From Salinigranum marinum (GTDB lineage: Archaea > Halobacteriota > Halobacteria > Halobacteriales > Haloferacaceae), in assembly GCF_024228675.1 (NCBI RefSeq), contig NZ_CP100461.1, positions 2,849,398-2,913,397 of the forward strand: 64,000 bases of DNA. Direction: 5' to 3'. Shown here piece after piece: positions 34,556 through 44,333 of the stretch (the stretch's first letter is position 1; every line of letters starts with the position of its first letter). The position numbers and the translations under genes were made by a program. The notes under the pieces are model-generated. The model did not search any database, had not been told where the DNA came from, and saw only the letters and a program-made list of their open reading frames with translations.

Positions 34556-35938
34556 ATATGCACCCAAACCAGTGGGTGAGGTAATTGGCGTAGGTGTAGT
34601 TGGCCCAGCCACATACATCTCAGAGACAACTCTTGATCCACCTCATCAGAACATTCGATCAGTTGCGTGGTACGATTCTGCTCTCCCAATAGAATTAGCC
34701 AAGATCCCAGATTCACTGCGAACGGGACAAAATAAGATCTTTCCACAGGCAAGTCTCGAACGTTTCAGGGGCGATTCAACACTTCTTGAACAATCACCTA
34801 CAGAGGTTGATTTCGAGAGCGTACGTACCAGCCCTACCGAAGAACCCACGCTAAATCTACGGAAGCATCACGCGCTCGAACCGGGAGGGGTGTATTCTGC
34901 CTCAAGAATACGCTCGGAGTTCAACAAAGGCAGAACAAAAGGAATTGAGATACTCTACGACAGGGATGATAACAGGTACATTCGGCTGTTTTCATCTCCT
35001 GACAGTGAGTATGGCGATGATCTCAAGTCAGATCCGATGCGATATGTCGGTGAGAAAAATTTTGACAACCCCAAAGGAGATCAGGTACCTAACCGAGGGA
35101 ATGGAGCGCTAATCGAGTCACAAGATAGTAATTGGCCGATATACCTATTTGAAAAAGTCTCTGAGAATCCAGTTAAGCATCGGTATATTGGCCAGGTCGA
35201 AGTGGTGGATTTCGAACACAATTATAGGCCAACCAAAAGCAAGAGAGAGTTTGATTTTTATTTGCGAAGAATTGACCTCGGGGAATCATCAATCGAGCCC
35301 TCTCTCGAAGAGGAACCGACAGATGATCTCGCACCAGGGACTCTTCGGGACATACGGCCGAGGAGTCGCAATGTGCCAGAATCCGAGGAAACCATCTCTT
35401 ATGAGTCCAGTAAAAAGAAACAGGCCAAGGCGACCAATACCCATGAGCAGACTGTAGAGATTCTGAGAGACCGGTTGATAGCAGAGAATTGGGACTGTCA
35501 CGAGACAGATGAGACCGACATCCTCGCGATGCGTGATAACCAAGTTCTTCTGGTGGAGGTGAAGTCAGTCAATGGAAGCAACGACAGTCACCAGCTTCGG
35601 AAAGCACTCGGTCAATTACATGAAAATTGCTACCGTGAGGTTGTCCGTCGAGGCTGGAATGACCGGACGTTGTTAGCTAGTCTTGCATTTAGCCAGCCTC
35701 CAGCAGACCAGTATTCGGGCTACATCGAGTACCTCCGACGACATGGCATAGAGACGCTATGGATAGAGAATGAGGAAATCAGTGGCCTTCCTGAGTCGGT
35801 TGATCGTATCACGGGCGAAAGTCAGTAGTCCGGGACATCAATTATTCCGTCTCTCCGTGTGAATTGAAATCAATGCGACATTAACCTGCTTTTACAAAAA
35901 TAGAGTGATTAGCATATTTGAAGCTGAAGTAATCCGTT

Positions 35939-36589
35939 TTATAACCACGCATCTAGCTCGTCGTCGTCCAAATCATCTTCATCAAAGTGGTCTGGAGGTT
36001 CTGGACTACATTTGAGTGTGATTCGCTTAATCGTATTATTGGTCCTCAAATCTACGAACTCTAGTACGTATTCCCCTTCAGCGAGCTCACTTGCTTCACC
36101 AGATAGTTTGAGCTTGACAGGGAAGCCATCCATGTTTTGGTCTGATTTCAGTGTATTGTCTTCGAAGTGAACGGTATTAGGTTTGTTTTCAAAAGGTATG
36201 ACTTCAATGTCAGAATTAGTTTGAATATGTATCTCAAATCGAGCTGCCCAACTAGGTACATCGATATACGTTTCGATATGACCAATTCCCCCACTAATTC
36301 TAAAACGGTTCTTATGATGGTTCTCTACAGAATTTTTCGGTTGGGTTTGTATACATGATATTTTCATACCACTCAGTCTCCGTGGGACAATGAAAGAGAA
36401 CATGAAAATTACTATCCCTAATAAGCCTGGCACAATTAATGACCAAGTTCCGATGCTCCGTGGATTGTATGACGTTGTCCACATGAGTAACGCGACCAAC
36501 CCACCGATAACGCCTAGGGCGACACCAATGACCGGCCAAGGTGGCGAATAACAGAAGAGAATGAGCCTCTCAAGTAGATCCGATCCCAT
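35939..36589 (-). CDS. Two-TM membrane protein of an unknown two-gene cassette
   Basis: A 216-residue protein with two N-terminal helices (about residues 15-38, VIGVALGVIGGLVALLM, and 48-70, WSLIVPGLLGIVIFMFSF). An external or cytosolic beta-rich domain follows (HIETYIDVPSWAARFEIHI, EYVLEFVDLRTNNTIKRIT), then a very acidic tail (HFDEDDLDDDELDAWL). No family recognised. It starts 2 bp after the stop of the upstream 283-residue gene, so the two form an operon; base composition is clearly AT-richer than the chromosome. Confidence 0.65.
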   Translation of the reverse strand: MGSDLLERLILFCYSPPWPVIGVALGVIGGLVALLMWTTSYNPRSIGTWSLIVPGLLGIVIFMFSFIVPRRLSGMKISCIQTQPKNSVENHHKNRFRISGGIGHIETYIDVPSWAARFEIHIQTNSDIEVIPFENKPNTVHFEDNTLKSDQNMDGFPVKLKLSGEASELAEGEYVLEFVDLRTNNTIKRITLKCSPEPPDHFDEDDLDDDELDAWL

Positions 36590-36591
36590 TG

Positions 36592-37443
36592 TTATTCCTC
36601 GTTGTACATCGAGTGCTCGAGTGCCGCTCTACCAATGATCTTAGAGAGTTCCGTAGAGTATACCATTCTCGTAATTGGTGGGTGTTCTGAAAGGTCCCCC
36701 TTCGATGTGCGGGCGTGAATCCGATTATTTTTCAGCTCAACAAAAACATCGACGTCAAAAAATTCAAAGATTGCCACTAGCGAAGTTGGATACCGATTCC
36801 CAATATCATTAGACTGGTCGCGGACATCGGCATTGTACGGCCCGACAGACAGCTCGATGCTTGACAATTCGCTTTCACCCTCAAATTGAACGGAACGGAT
36901 TTTTTTGAGCTTGAGAGGGGTATGTCCTATAATCTGATCTGGACTCTTATACAATTCTGATAAAAATCTAGGAGAGATATCCACGTACTCGATTAAGAGG
37001 CCGTGTCTTTTGGCCTGAATGTAATTAATCGCTTGATTTACTGCAGATTTCCTACCTCTAAGAAGTAAATAGTCCTGCGAAGTAGCGAATATATCTGCCG
37101 AGACAACGTCTCGGACATGTCCTTCTCTTATTTCATCATCAACATAGACTTCTTCGGGGGTGAAAATTTCCGATTTGTATTTTCCAAACTCCAGAGAGGT
37201 CTCGGTTCCTTTATTAATTTCACGTACCTCGACAGGAACTCGGTAATCTCGTAAATCGACCCACTCAATACCTTCTCCTGGCTCGTCTGGGGTACCCTTT
37301 TCAAATCCAGGAAGTTCATCCAGGTCATCTAAGGTAGGAGGTTTGTCATCGGGTTGAGAAACGTCCAACAGAGTTTTTCTCCTCCGTATCAGCGTAGGAG
37401 TAAATACAAGATATCCCTCATATTCAAATTCTCTAGCATTCAT
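36592..37443 (-). CDS. Hypothetical protein, first gene of a two-gene cassette
   Basis: A 283-residue protein starting MNAREFEYEGYLVFTPTLIR at ATG 37443 (an in-frame start at 37485 would add 14 residues). The N-terminal third contains a linker rich in Pro, Asp and Glu; the remainder is mixed alpha/beta (EVYVDDEIREGHVRDVVSAD, IFEFFDVDVFVELKNNRIHA). No catalytic motif is evident. It is coupled to the two-TM protein downstream; a soluble sensor plus membrane partner inside a defence island is an inference from layout only. Confidence 0.6.
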   Translation of the reverse strand: MNAREFEYEGYLVFTPTLIRRRKTLLDVSQPDDKPPTLDDLDELPGFEKGTPDEPGEGIEWVDLRDYRVPVEVREINKGTETSLEFGKYKSEIFTPEEVYVDDEIREGHVRDVVSADIFATSQDYLLLRGRKSAVNQAINYIQAKRHGLLIEYVDISPRFLSELYKSPDQIIGHTPLKLKKIRSVQFEGESELSSIELSVGPYNADVRDQSNDIGNRYPTSLVAIFEFFDVDVFVELKNNRIHARTSKGDLSEHPPITRMVYSTELSKIIGRAALEHSMYNEE

Positions 37444-37615
37444 ATGATGGGATGACAACCTATCCCTACTATAATCCTGTGCCAAGTCGAGTGTAAGAGA
37501 TAGATAATCGACTTATCGTACAACCCGATTACGACCAGCCGGATTCCCTCAGCTGAATCCGATATTTGACCCTGCTGACCGAAAGAACTAGACGCATTCT
37601 CTGCGAAACTCGATT

Positions 37616-38209
37616 ATGGTTCGCGTTGACGACGCCGACGACATCACTAAGTGCTGGCTCTCCCCGGAAGAGTTGACTCGTCTCGAAAGATCGGCCGGCG
37701 AGGATGGTTGGGAGCGTGAAATTGCTGTGCAGCTGATGGGCCGCTGTGGGCTACGAGCCTCCGAGGTGAACTATCCCAGCGACGGACATCTCCGCTACTC
37801 TGAAGACGGAGACATTTGGCTGTTCGAGGTCCGCGGCAAGAACACCAGCGGTGGAGGACGCAAGATCCGTGACGCATGGATGCCTGACAGAGTCGCTGAA
37901 GACATCCACAAGTACAGCCGAGAACGTGGGTTGGACTCCTCCGAGTCATGGGTGGACGTGAGCACGCCCTCGGTACGACGCTGGGTGAAAGAAGCTGCTC
38001 ACGCGGTCGCAGACAACACCGGTGAACCGCGCTGGCAGTCAGTATCCTCGCACGACCTCAGACGCTCGTGGGCAACGTATCACCTCGTCGAGCGACAAGT
38101 CGACGTTCGAACCATGATGAGTGTTGGCGGCTGGTCCGACTACTCTGCAATTGAGCCGTACCTCGCGGAGCCGACGGAGGCCCGGATTGGAGAGGCGATG
38201 AACGTCTAA
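37616..38209 (+). CDS. Tyrosine recombinase, catalytic domain only
   Basis: A 197-residue protein consisting essentially of the catalytic domain. Arg I in LMGRCGLRASEVNY, the beta-hairpin Lys region in FEVRGKNTSGGGRKIRDAW, HxxR in SHDLRRSWATYH, the Trp in SVGGWSDYSAIEPYLAE and a candidate nucleophile Tyr in EPYL are all present. It lacks the N-terminal core-binding domain of the integrase at 27747. It is codirectional with the SNF2 helicase and starts its strand block; a role in local inversion or cassette exchange is possible but no inverted target sites were seen. Confidence 0.85.
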   Translation: MVRVDDADDITKCWLSPEELTRLERSAGEDGWEREIAVQLMGRCGLRASEVNYPSDGHLRYSEDGDIWLFEVRGKNTSGGGRKIRDAWMPDRVAEDIHKYSRERGLDSSESWVDVSTPSVRRWVKEAAHAVADNTGEPRWQSVSSHDLRRSWATYHLVERQVDVRTMMSVGGWSDYSAIEPYLAEPTEARIGEAMNV

Positions 38210-38302
38210 AACGAACCAAGGGAGTGCTCATCGACGATATCCTCACCAATAGAGATAAGTGACTATCAGGAACAGGTCTGGTCATCCGCTCAGGCCTCCA
38301 TT

Positions 38303-41170
38303 ATGAGCTCTCACCTTCCACAAAATATCCAAGCAGGATCCGTTATCGACAATAGAAACCGTCTCTGGCGGGTAGATTCCAAAGAGGGGAACGTCGTCAC
38401 GGCGACCCCACTTGACGGGAACCTTGCCGACCGACATCGGTTCTACGCCCCAGTAGAAAACATCGTTGAGGGGAGCCTCGACCCTCCGAATCCAGAGCAG
38501 ATTGGTAGTCCTGAGTTCCAGCGGCTCCTCAACCGCTCGTATCGGCTCTCAATGCTACATGGGACTGCCCCTCTGGTGAGCCTCCAACGCTCTCGTGTGA
38601 TCCCAACGGAGTATCAGCTCACTCCCGTTGTGATGGCATTAGACATGCCGCGCGTTCGGATGCTCCTGGCCGATGACGTCGGTCTCGGGAAGACCATCGA
38701 AGCAGGGTTGATCACGAGTGAGCTCATGGCCCGTAACCAAGCCGAGCGTATCCTGATCATCACCCCTGCCAACCTACGTGAGCAGTGGCGGGAGGCGATG
38801 AATTACTTCTTCCACATCGATGCGGACATCATCAGTCGTCGCCACCGGAAAGCGATGGAGAAGGAGATCCCACCGGGCACTAGCCCGTGGGAGCACCACT
38901 CCAAGCTCATCGTCAGCATCGACTATGCGAAGCAGAACAGCATCCGCAACGAGATCCTCAGTCAGGACTGGGACCTCGTCATCATCGACGAGGCACACCA
39001 GGCCGCGAAGCCCCACGAATCCTCCCCGAATGAAACGGTGGATATGCAGCGATGGGACTTCGCGACGGAGATCACCGAGCACGCCGAGCACTGTCTTCTC
39101 CTGACGGCAACACCGCACAACGGTTACTCTGACTCCTTCGCGAGCCTCCTCCGGATGCTCGATGTCGGGGCGGTATCGGGCCCTCGGCACGATCCGGACA
39201 TTAATCGACAGATTGCACAGCAGCACGTCGTTCAGCGTCGCCGTGACGACGTCAAACAATGGTTTGCGGACGCGGAGGGTGATAGTCCCTTCCCGGAGCG
39301 CGATCAGGATGAGGTCCGGGTCACGCCCACGAACTGGGAGACAGAGACGTACGACGCTGTGCGTGAGTACGGAGACCTCCTGATGTCGACGGCGAAGTCG
39401 TCGGGAGCCAAGAGTGAGACACTTGCCCGTTGGTCTGTCATCCATTTCCTCAAGCGCGCCCTCAGCAGTCCTGAAGCACTACGTCAGTCGCTGAAGAATC
39501 GCCAAGACAAGCTCGAGGAGCGGCTCGACGAACTCGACGAGGAGGACACTATCCAAGAGACAGCTGGGATCTCCGAGTCGATGGCGCAGGCCAATGCGCT
39601 TGACAACGACCCTGGCGAGGAGTATAGTGAGGAAGAAGTCGGTGAGCGGGTCGAACGGGTAGTCGCAGGCGATCGTGGAGCTATTCGGCGTGAGCTGGAC
39701 GCACTCGATGACGTACTGGAGAAGGCGGAGCGCATCACCAAGACACGCGACTCGAAGCTTCAGAAGCTTCTCGACGAGACCCTCCCGAATCGTTTCCAGT
39801 ACCCACGGGTCATCCTCTTCACAAAGTACGTCGACACGCTGGAATACCTCGAATCACAGATTCAGGAGTCGACGAACGACGAGACTGACGTCTTCACACT
39901 CCACGGCTCGCTGAACGAAGCACAACGCAAGGAACGCTTCGCTGAGTTTGAGGAGTCGAGCCGGGCAGTCCTCATCGCGACTGACGTTATCAGCGAAGGG
40001 ATGAACCTTCAGCACGCCTCGAACCAGATCATCCACTACGAACTGCCGTGGAACCCGAACCGTCTAGAGCAGCGGAACGGTCGCATAGACCGCTACGGGC
40101 AGAAGGAAGACGAGGTCGTCATCCGGACGATGGTCGTCGAAGATAAAATGGACGTCGCCGTCCTCGAGACTCTCGTCAGGAAGGCAAATCAGATCAGAGA
40201 GGACTACGGTTTCTCTCCACCGTACTTCGGCGACGACGAGGGGATTCTCAGTCTGTTGGAGGACGAAGGAATCGACGCCGGTGTTCCCCAAGCTACGCTT
40301 GAGGAGTTCGGGAGCAACACCACCACGGCTCGCAGCGACTCAGTGAACGCCTTCGACGACGACACCTTGGACCGCATTAGGTCCGAGTCGTTCTACGGCC
40401 ATACCGAAGTCGGGCTCGATGAAGTCCAGAAGCGACAGGAAGAGACCCACCAGCGTATCGGTGGTTCCGGAACACTAGAGGAGTTCGTCAAAAGCGCACT
40501 CAATCTGTTCAACTGCGACTACGAGATAAACGTCCAGGGGTACCTCGACATCGAGATGACATCCCCCCGCCTCCGTGGCCCGGATATTATGACGGAGTAC
40601 GAGAACGTCACCTTCGACCCTGGTAAGGCATCTCAGTCCTCCGACACCGAGATGCTGGACATCGCCCACCCGCTTGTCCAGCGTTTGATCGAGGCAGTCA
40701 AGGAAACTGCACTGACCGACGAGGACCGCTACGGTCGGACGGCCACCCGCGGCACCATCGAGGTCGACCAACCGACGGCAGTGTACACGGCCCTCGTCCG
40801 TTACGTGGCCGACACCGACCCGAATCCGACGATCATGGAAGAGTTGATTCAAGTCGGACTTCCGGTATACGGGAACAGTCCCTTGGATCAAGATTTGGTT
40901 GGGAGGCTAGAGGACAGCGAGGCCAAACCGGTACAGCGCTCCCAACAGGAGAAGCAGACTGACCTTCGAAGCGCTATCGAGCACGACGGTCTCGACGACG
41001 CCATCGACGACTTGGCAGAGCAACGTCGGGACCAGATTGTGGACCAACGAACGGAGATGCGTGAGCGTCTCAAGGAGTCGGGAGCCGGCGGATGGGCCAC
41101 CGGCATCGACGACGTGGAAACCGCGAGTACCGACCTGCTGACTGTCACCGTCTACTACCCGAGTGCCTAA
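38303..41170 (+). CDS. SNF2-family helicase, DISARM DrmD-like
   Basis: A 955-residue protein. A beta-rich N-terminal part (to about 100) precedes the SNF2 motor: Walker A LLADDVGLGKTIEAGLI (about 122-138), DEAH box VIIDEAHQAAKPHE, motif III LLLTATPHNGYSDSF, and the C-terminal RecA domain with ELPWNPNRLEQRNGRIDRYG. A coiled coil (DKLEERLDELDEED) lies between. This resembles the DrmD helicase of class 1 DISARM, a phage-restriction system. Two bp after its stop the adenine methylase gene begins (41173), making an operon. DrmD assignment is by motif layout and context. Confidence 0.85.
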   Translation: MSSHLPQNIQAGSVIDNRNRLWRVDSKEGNVVTATPLDGNLADRHRFYAPVENIVEGSLDPPNPEQIGSPEFQRLLNRSYRLSMLHGTAPLVSLQRSRVIPTEYQLTPVVMALDMPRVRMLLADDVGLGKTIEAGLITSELMARNQAERILIITPANLREQWREAMNYFFHIDADIISRRHRKAMEKEIPPGTSPWEHHSKLIVSIDYAKQNSIRNEILSQDWDLVIIDEAHQAAKPHESSPNETVDMQRWDFATEITEHAEHCLLLTATPHNGYSDSFASLLRMLDVGAVSGPRHDPDINRQIAQQHVVQRRRDDVKQWFADAEGDSPFPERDQDEVRVTPTNWETETYDAVREYGDLLMSTAKSSGAKSETLARWSVIHFLKRALSSPEALRQSLKNRQDKLEERLDELDEEDTIQETAGISESMAQANALDNDPGEEYSEEEVGERVERVVAGDRGAIRRELDALDDVLEKAERITKTRDSKLQKLLDETLPNRFQYPRVILFTKYVDTLEYLESQIQESTNDETDVFTLHGSLNEAQRKERFAEFEESSRAVLIATDVISEGMNLQHASNQIIHYELPWNPNRLEQRNGRIDRYGQKEDEVVIRTMVVEDKMDVAVLETLVRKANQIREDYGFSPPYFGDDEGILSLLEDEGIDAGVPQATLEEFGSNTTTARSDSVNAFDDDTLDRIRSESFYGHTEVGLDEVQKRQEETHQRIGGSGTLEEFVKSALNLFNCDYEINVQGYLDIEMTSPRLRGPDIMTEYENVTFDPGKASQSSDTEMLDIAHPLVQRLIEAVKETALTDEDRYGRTATRGTIEVDQPTAVYTALVRYVADTDPNPTIMEELIQVGLPVYGNSPLDQDLVGRLEDSEAKPVQRSQQEKQTDLRSAIEHDGLDDAIDDLAEQRRDQIVDQRTEMRERLKESGAGGWATGIDDVETASTDLLTVTVYYPSA

Positions 41171-41758
41171 TCATGAGTGGCCAAGCATCATCTGCCGACG
41201 CTGAAATGGACGCCGAACACATCCCGAAGACAGGGTCGACGACGTTCATCACCACCAGTGGTGGCCTCCTCACAGAACAGTTGGTGAGTAAGCTGCGCCA
41301 GCGCCAGACAGAAGAATCCGCAGTTCGGCCAGAAACCTTCGCCCTCCCGGAGGAGACGCCTCCTTCGGAGTCCGAGCTGGAAAACGAGATCGGCGAAGCG
41401 TGGAATGCTCTCCGTGAACGCTGGGACGAGCTCACGATGAACAACGAGCTGTTCGGGATGGATATCTCGGACGCTCGTAACAAGTGGATTCTCAGACTCT
41501 TCCGCGAACTCGGCTTCGAGCCCGTCTTCCAGCGGGAGAATTTGGAAGCAGGGGGCCTCGAAACGAACCTCTCGCATAAGGGCTGGCCTGACGAGGGGAT
41601 CTCGAACTACGGCGAGATGGAAGGACACCTCGCTCCCGTTCTGCACACGGTCCCACCCGGGCAGCAACTCGACGAGAAACCAGAAGACGCTCCGCGTGGT
41701 GCAAAGAGCCCACACGACACACTTCAGGAGTTCCTGAACGCGAGCGACAACCAAGACT

Positions 41759-43157
41759 CAGTACTTCACGAAGCCGGTTAGTTGAGACGTCTGCTTGCGG
41801 AAGGTGTGCTTAGAACCCAGCAAGCAGACAGTAGACTCCATGAGGACCAGATTCTTAACTTCCTCGTCAACACCCTTGACGAGGAAGTTTCGATCACTCT
41901 CGGTGAGAACGCTCAGATAACGTCGGAAGAGATCTGTGAGGTCCTCGTCGGCGCGTGCGCCGACGGGACCTCAATCTCGACACTTTGTGAGAATAGTGCT
42001 AACTCCCCTCGTGCCAACGCCGTCCTCTATCATCTTCGGACGAAGTTCGAGCTGGAACAGCTCGAACGAGTCGGAAACACACTCCTCCAGCGAGATATTC
42101 TCGATGCCCTTCCCAAGCAGGTGGAGGTCGTCGCTGACCTCCACCTGCGTCCCTACTACGGTGACGAAGACGGCACAGAGGGCCTCTACCACTCGGAAGC
42201 CAAGCGTGGAACAACCGCATTCCACGCGTACGCGACGCTGTACGCACGCGTGAAGAACAAACGCTACACGCTGGCGGTGCGCCGTCTTGTCGACGGCGAC
42301 ACCGCCAGCAGCGTCCTCGCCGAGTTTCTCGGTATCCTTGACGGCCTTGACCTCGGCGTCAAGGCCGTCTACCTCGATCGAGAATTCTACGACAGCAAGT
42401 GTCTCACGCTGCTGCAGGCGCACAACCACGCGTACGTCATCCCGATTATCCGGTGGGGTCAGTCGATCAAGCAAGAACTCTCCGAGGGCTGGAGTCGCGT
42501 GATTCACCACGACATGACGGCGAAACTCGACGGTCACAGCTGGACCGTCGAGTTTCCCGTCTACATCGACTGTACCTACCAGAACGGACGATACGACGAA
42601 CATGGCGTGGCGCGTCACGGCTACGCCGCTGACGCGCCGTTCATCAATTCTCCTCGCGACGCTCGATACCACTACGCGAAACGCTTCGGTATCGAGGCCA
42701 GCTACCGACTCTCCGAGCAAACGATTGCGACGACTACGACACAGGATCCGGCGGTACGGCTGCTGTACGTCGTAGTGAGTTTGCTGTTACAGAACGTGTG
42801 GCGGTATCTGCACTGGGAGTATGTGGCGACGCCCCGCCGAGGCGGGCGTCGCCTCTGGGAGTGGTCGTATAAGGAGTTCACCAACATGATCCGACGGGCA
42901 GCGTGGACGGCCCTCGCGACGCGTCGGGCCGTCCCCGCAAACCGACCGCCGGACGACCGGTTCGTCCGGTAACGACCGATCGAGTACGCCCCTGCGGTGA
43001 GTGGCAAGGCTGTCGCGTCGGCGGCGGATCGCCGCCGACAGCGACGATCTTCTCTTGATCTTCCGGTGACCCCCTCGTCAAGATCGATAGTGGAGTCGAT
43101 TCGACACGGAACTTAAGCTTCAGAGGTGGTTAGCCGAGGAAGTTTCGTGAAGTACTG
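41759..43157 (+). mobile_element. ISH3-family insertion sequence
   Basis: 1399 bp with inverted ends CAGTACTTCACGAA / TTCGTGAAGTACTG and a 5-bp target duplication AGACT (41754-41758 and 43158-43162). ISH3-family elements are about 1.39 kb and make 5-bp duplications, which fits. It splits the methylase after codon 195; in-silico excision restores the frame exactly. Confidence 0.92.
41806..42972 (+). CDS. ISH3-family transposase
   Basis: A 388-residue transposase. The start was set at GTG 41806, giving an N-terminus (LRTQQADSRLHEDQILNFLV) like other ISH3 transposases; a TTG eight codons earlier is less likely. DDE context: VEVVADLHLRPYYGDEDG (first Asp), VKAVYLDREFYDSKCLTLL (second Asp) and KRFGIEASYRLSEQTIATTT (Glu). 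The frame is intact, so the element may be mobile. Confidence 0.92.
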   Translation: MLRTQQADSRLHEDQILNFLVNTLDEEVSITLGENAQITSEEICEVLVGACADGTSISTLCENSANSPRANAVLYHLRTKFELEQLERVGNTLLQRDILDALPKQVEVVADLHLRPYYGDEDGTEGLYHSEAKRGTTAFHAYATLYARVKNKRYTLAVRRLVDGDTASSVLAEFLGILDGLDLGVKAVYLDREFYDSKCLTLLQAHNHAYVIPIIRWGQSIKQELSEGWSRVIHHDMTAKLDGHSWTVEFPVYIDCTYQNGRYDEHGVARHGYAADAPFINSPRDARYHYAKRFGIEASYRLSEQTIATTTTQDPAVRLLYVVVSLLLQNVWRYLHWEYVATPRRGGRRLWEWSYKEFTNMIRRAAWTALATRRAVPANRPPDDRFVR

Positions 43158-44333
43158 AGACTGGGCAGTCGTCACGAACGGGCTGACGCTGCGTGTTCTC
43201 CGAGACTACTACCACACGTACACGCGGGGGTACGTCGAATTCGACCTCGAGAACATGTTCACCAACCGCAACTATGGGGATTTCCGGGCGCTCTACCGCC
43301 TATGTCACGCCTCCCGGTTCATCGAACCTGTATTTGAAGACGATGAAGAGGACGCTATTGAAACTCCACTGGAGCAGCTCTACCAGGTCGCGCTCTCGAC
43401 AGGCGTGAAGGTTGGTCAAGATCTTCAGGATAACGTTGTCAGTGCACTCGAAACGCTCGGGAATGGATTTCTTACCTCGGAAATCGAAACGGCGCTGGAG
43501 GAAGGCGGACAGGATGCTGCGGAGGACTACTACCAGGATTTACTCTACGTCGTTTACCGGCTGCTATTCTTGATGTTTGCCGAACAGAGGGGCATGATGT
43601 CTCAGCGTGATAGTCTGTATACGACCGAGTACAGTGTAACTAAGCTCCGAGAAAGGGCAGAAAAACGTGATCAGAACGATCGCAACACGGACATTTGGGA
43701 AGGGCTAAAAGCGACGTTTGAGTTGGTCGGCGAGGGTGATAGAGTACTGGGAGTCCCTGGCTACAACGGCGACCTGTTTGACGACGAGAATATAGAATAC
43801 ATTCTAGATGCCGAATGTGCGAACAAGAGTCTCTTGAGTGCAGTCTATGACCTTACTCACATAGAACAGGACGGCTATCGCCAACGAATATCGTACGCTG
43901 ATTTAGGTGTCGAAGAGATCGGTGCTGTGTATGAGAGTCTGCTGGAGTTTACACCACAATTAGCTGAGACCGTCATTCAACTGGACGACCGGACAATTTC
44001 TCCGGACTCATTCTACCTTGATGACCGCGGAATGGACCGCAAAGGCACTGGGAGCTACTATACAGACCCTGGCCTTGTCGATGAGCTCATTCAGAGTTCA
44101 CTTAAGCCAGTGGTGGAGGACCGGGTTGACGAAGACGCGTCTAGCAAAGTGCAAAAGCAACAGTTGTTGGATATCACTGTTTGCGATCCTGCCTGTGGGA
44201 GTGGTGCATTTCTCATTGCTGCCAATAATTTCCTTGGCCAGAAGCTCGCAGAAATTCAGTCTGACTCCCTATATCCAGACGAACGGACCATTAGGCAGGC
44301 ACGTCGCTCAGTGGTACAACATTGTCTCTATGG

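Larger units (their letters stand above)
33189..35828 (+). pseudogene. Type-IV-like restriction endonuclease gene, split by an ISH1-type IS
   Basis: Coding parts are 33189-33435 and 34564-35828; between them lie an IS (33436-34555) and a second copy of the 8-bp target duplication. Joining the parts restores one frame (VIAYA|PKPVGEVIGVGVVG) of about 503 residues. The N-terminal domain (WWKINAGDDGTL, HQNIRSVAWYDS, KIPDSLRTGQNKIFPQASL) resembles the EVE/PUA-like domain of Mrr-type restriction proteins. The middle (YVGEKNFDNPKGDQVPNRGN, WPIYLFEKV) resembles an SRA/YDG-type modified-base reader. The C-terminus has a PD-(D/E)xK nuclease core (DETDILAMRDNQVLLVEVKS). As interrupted, the N-part ends at a TGA just inside the IS. 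Confidence 0.85.

Noticed and set aside
37616-38209. Second recombinase as the integrase of a separate nested element
   Set aside because: No direct repeats or tRNA fragments were seen around it, so a nested element has no sequence support.
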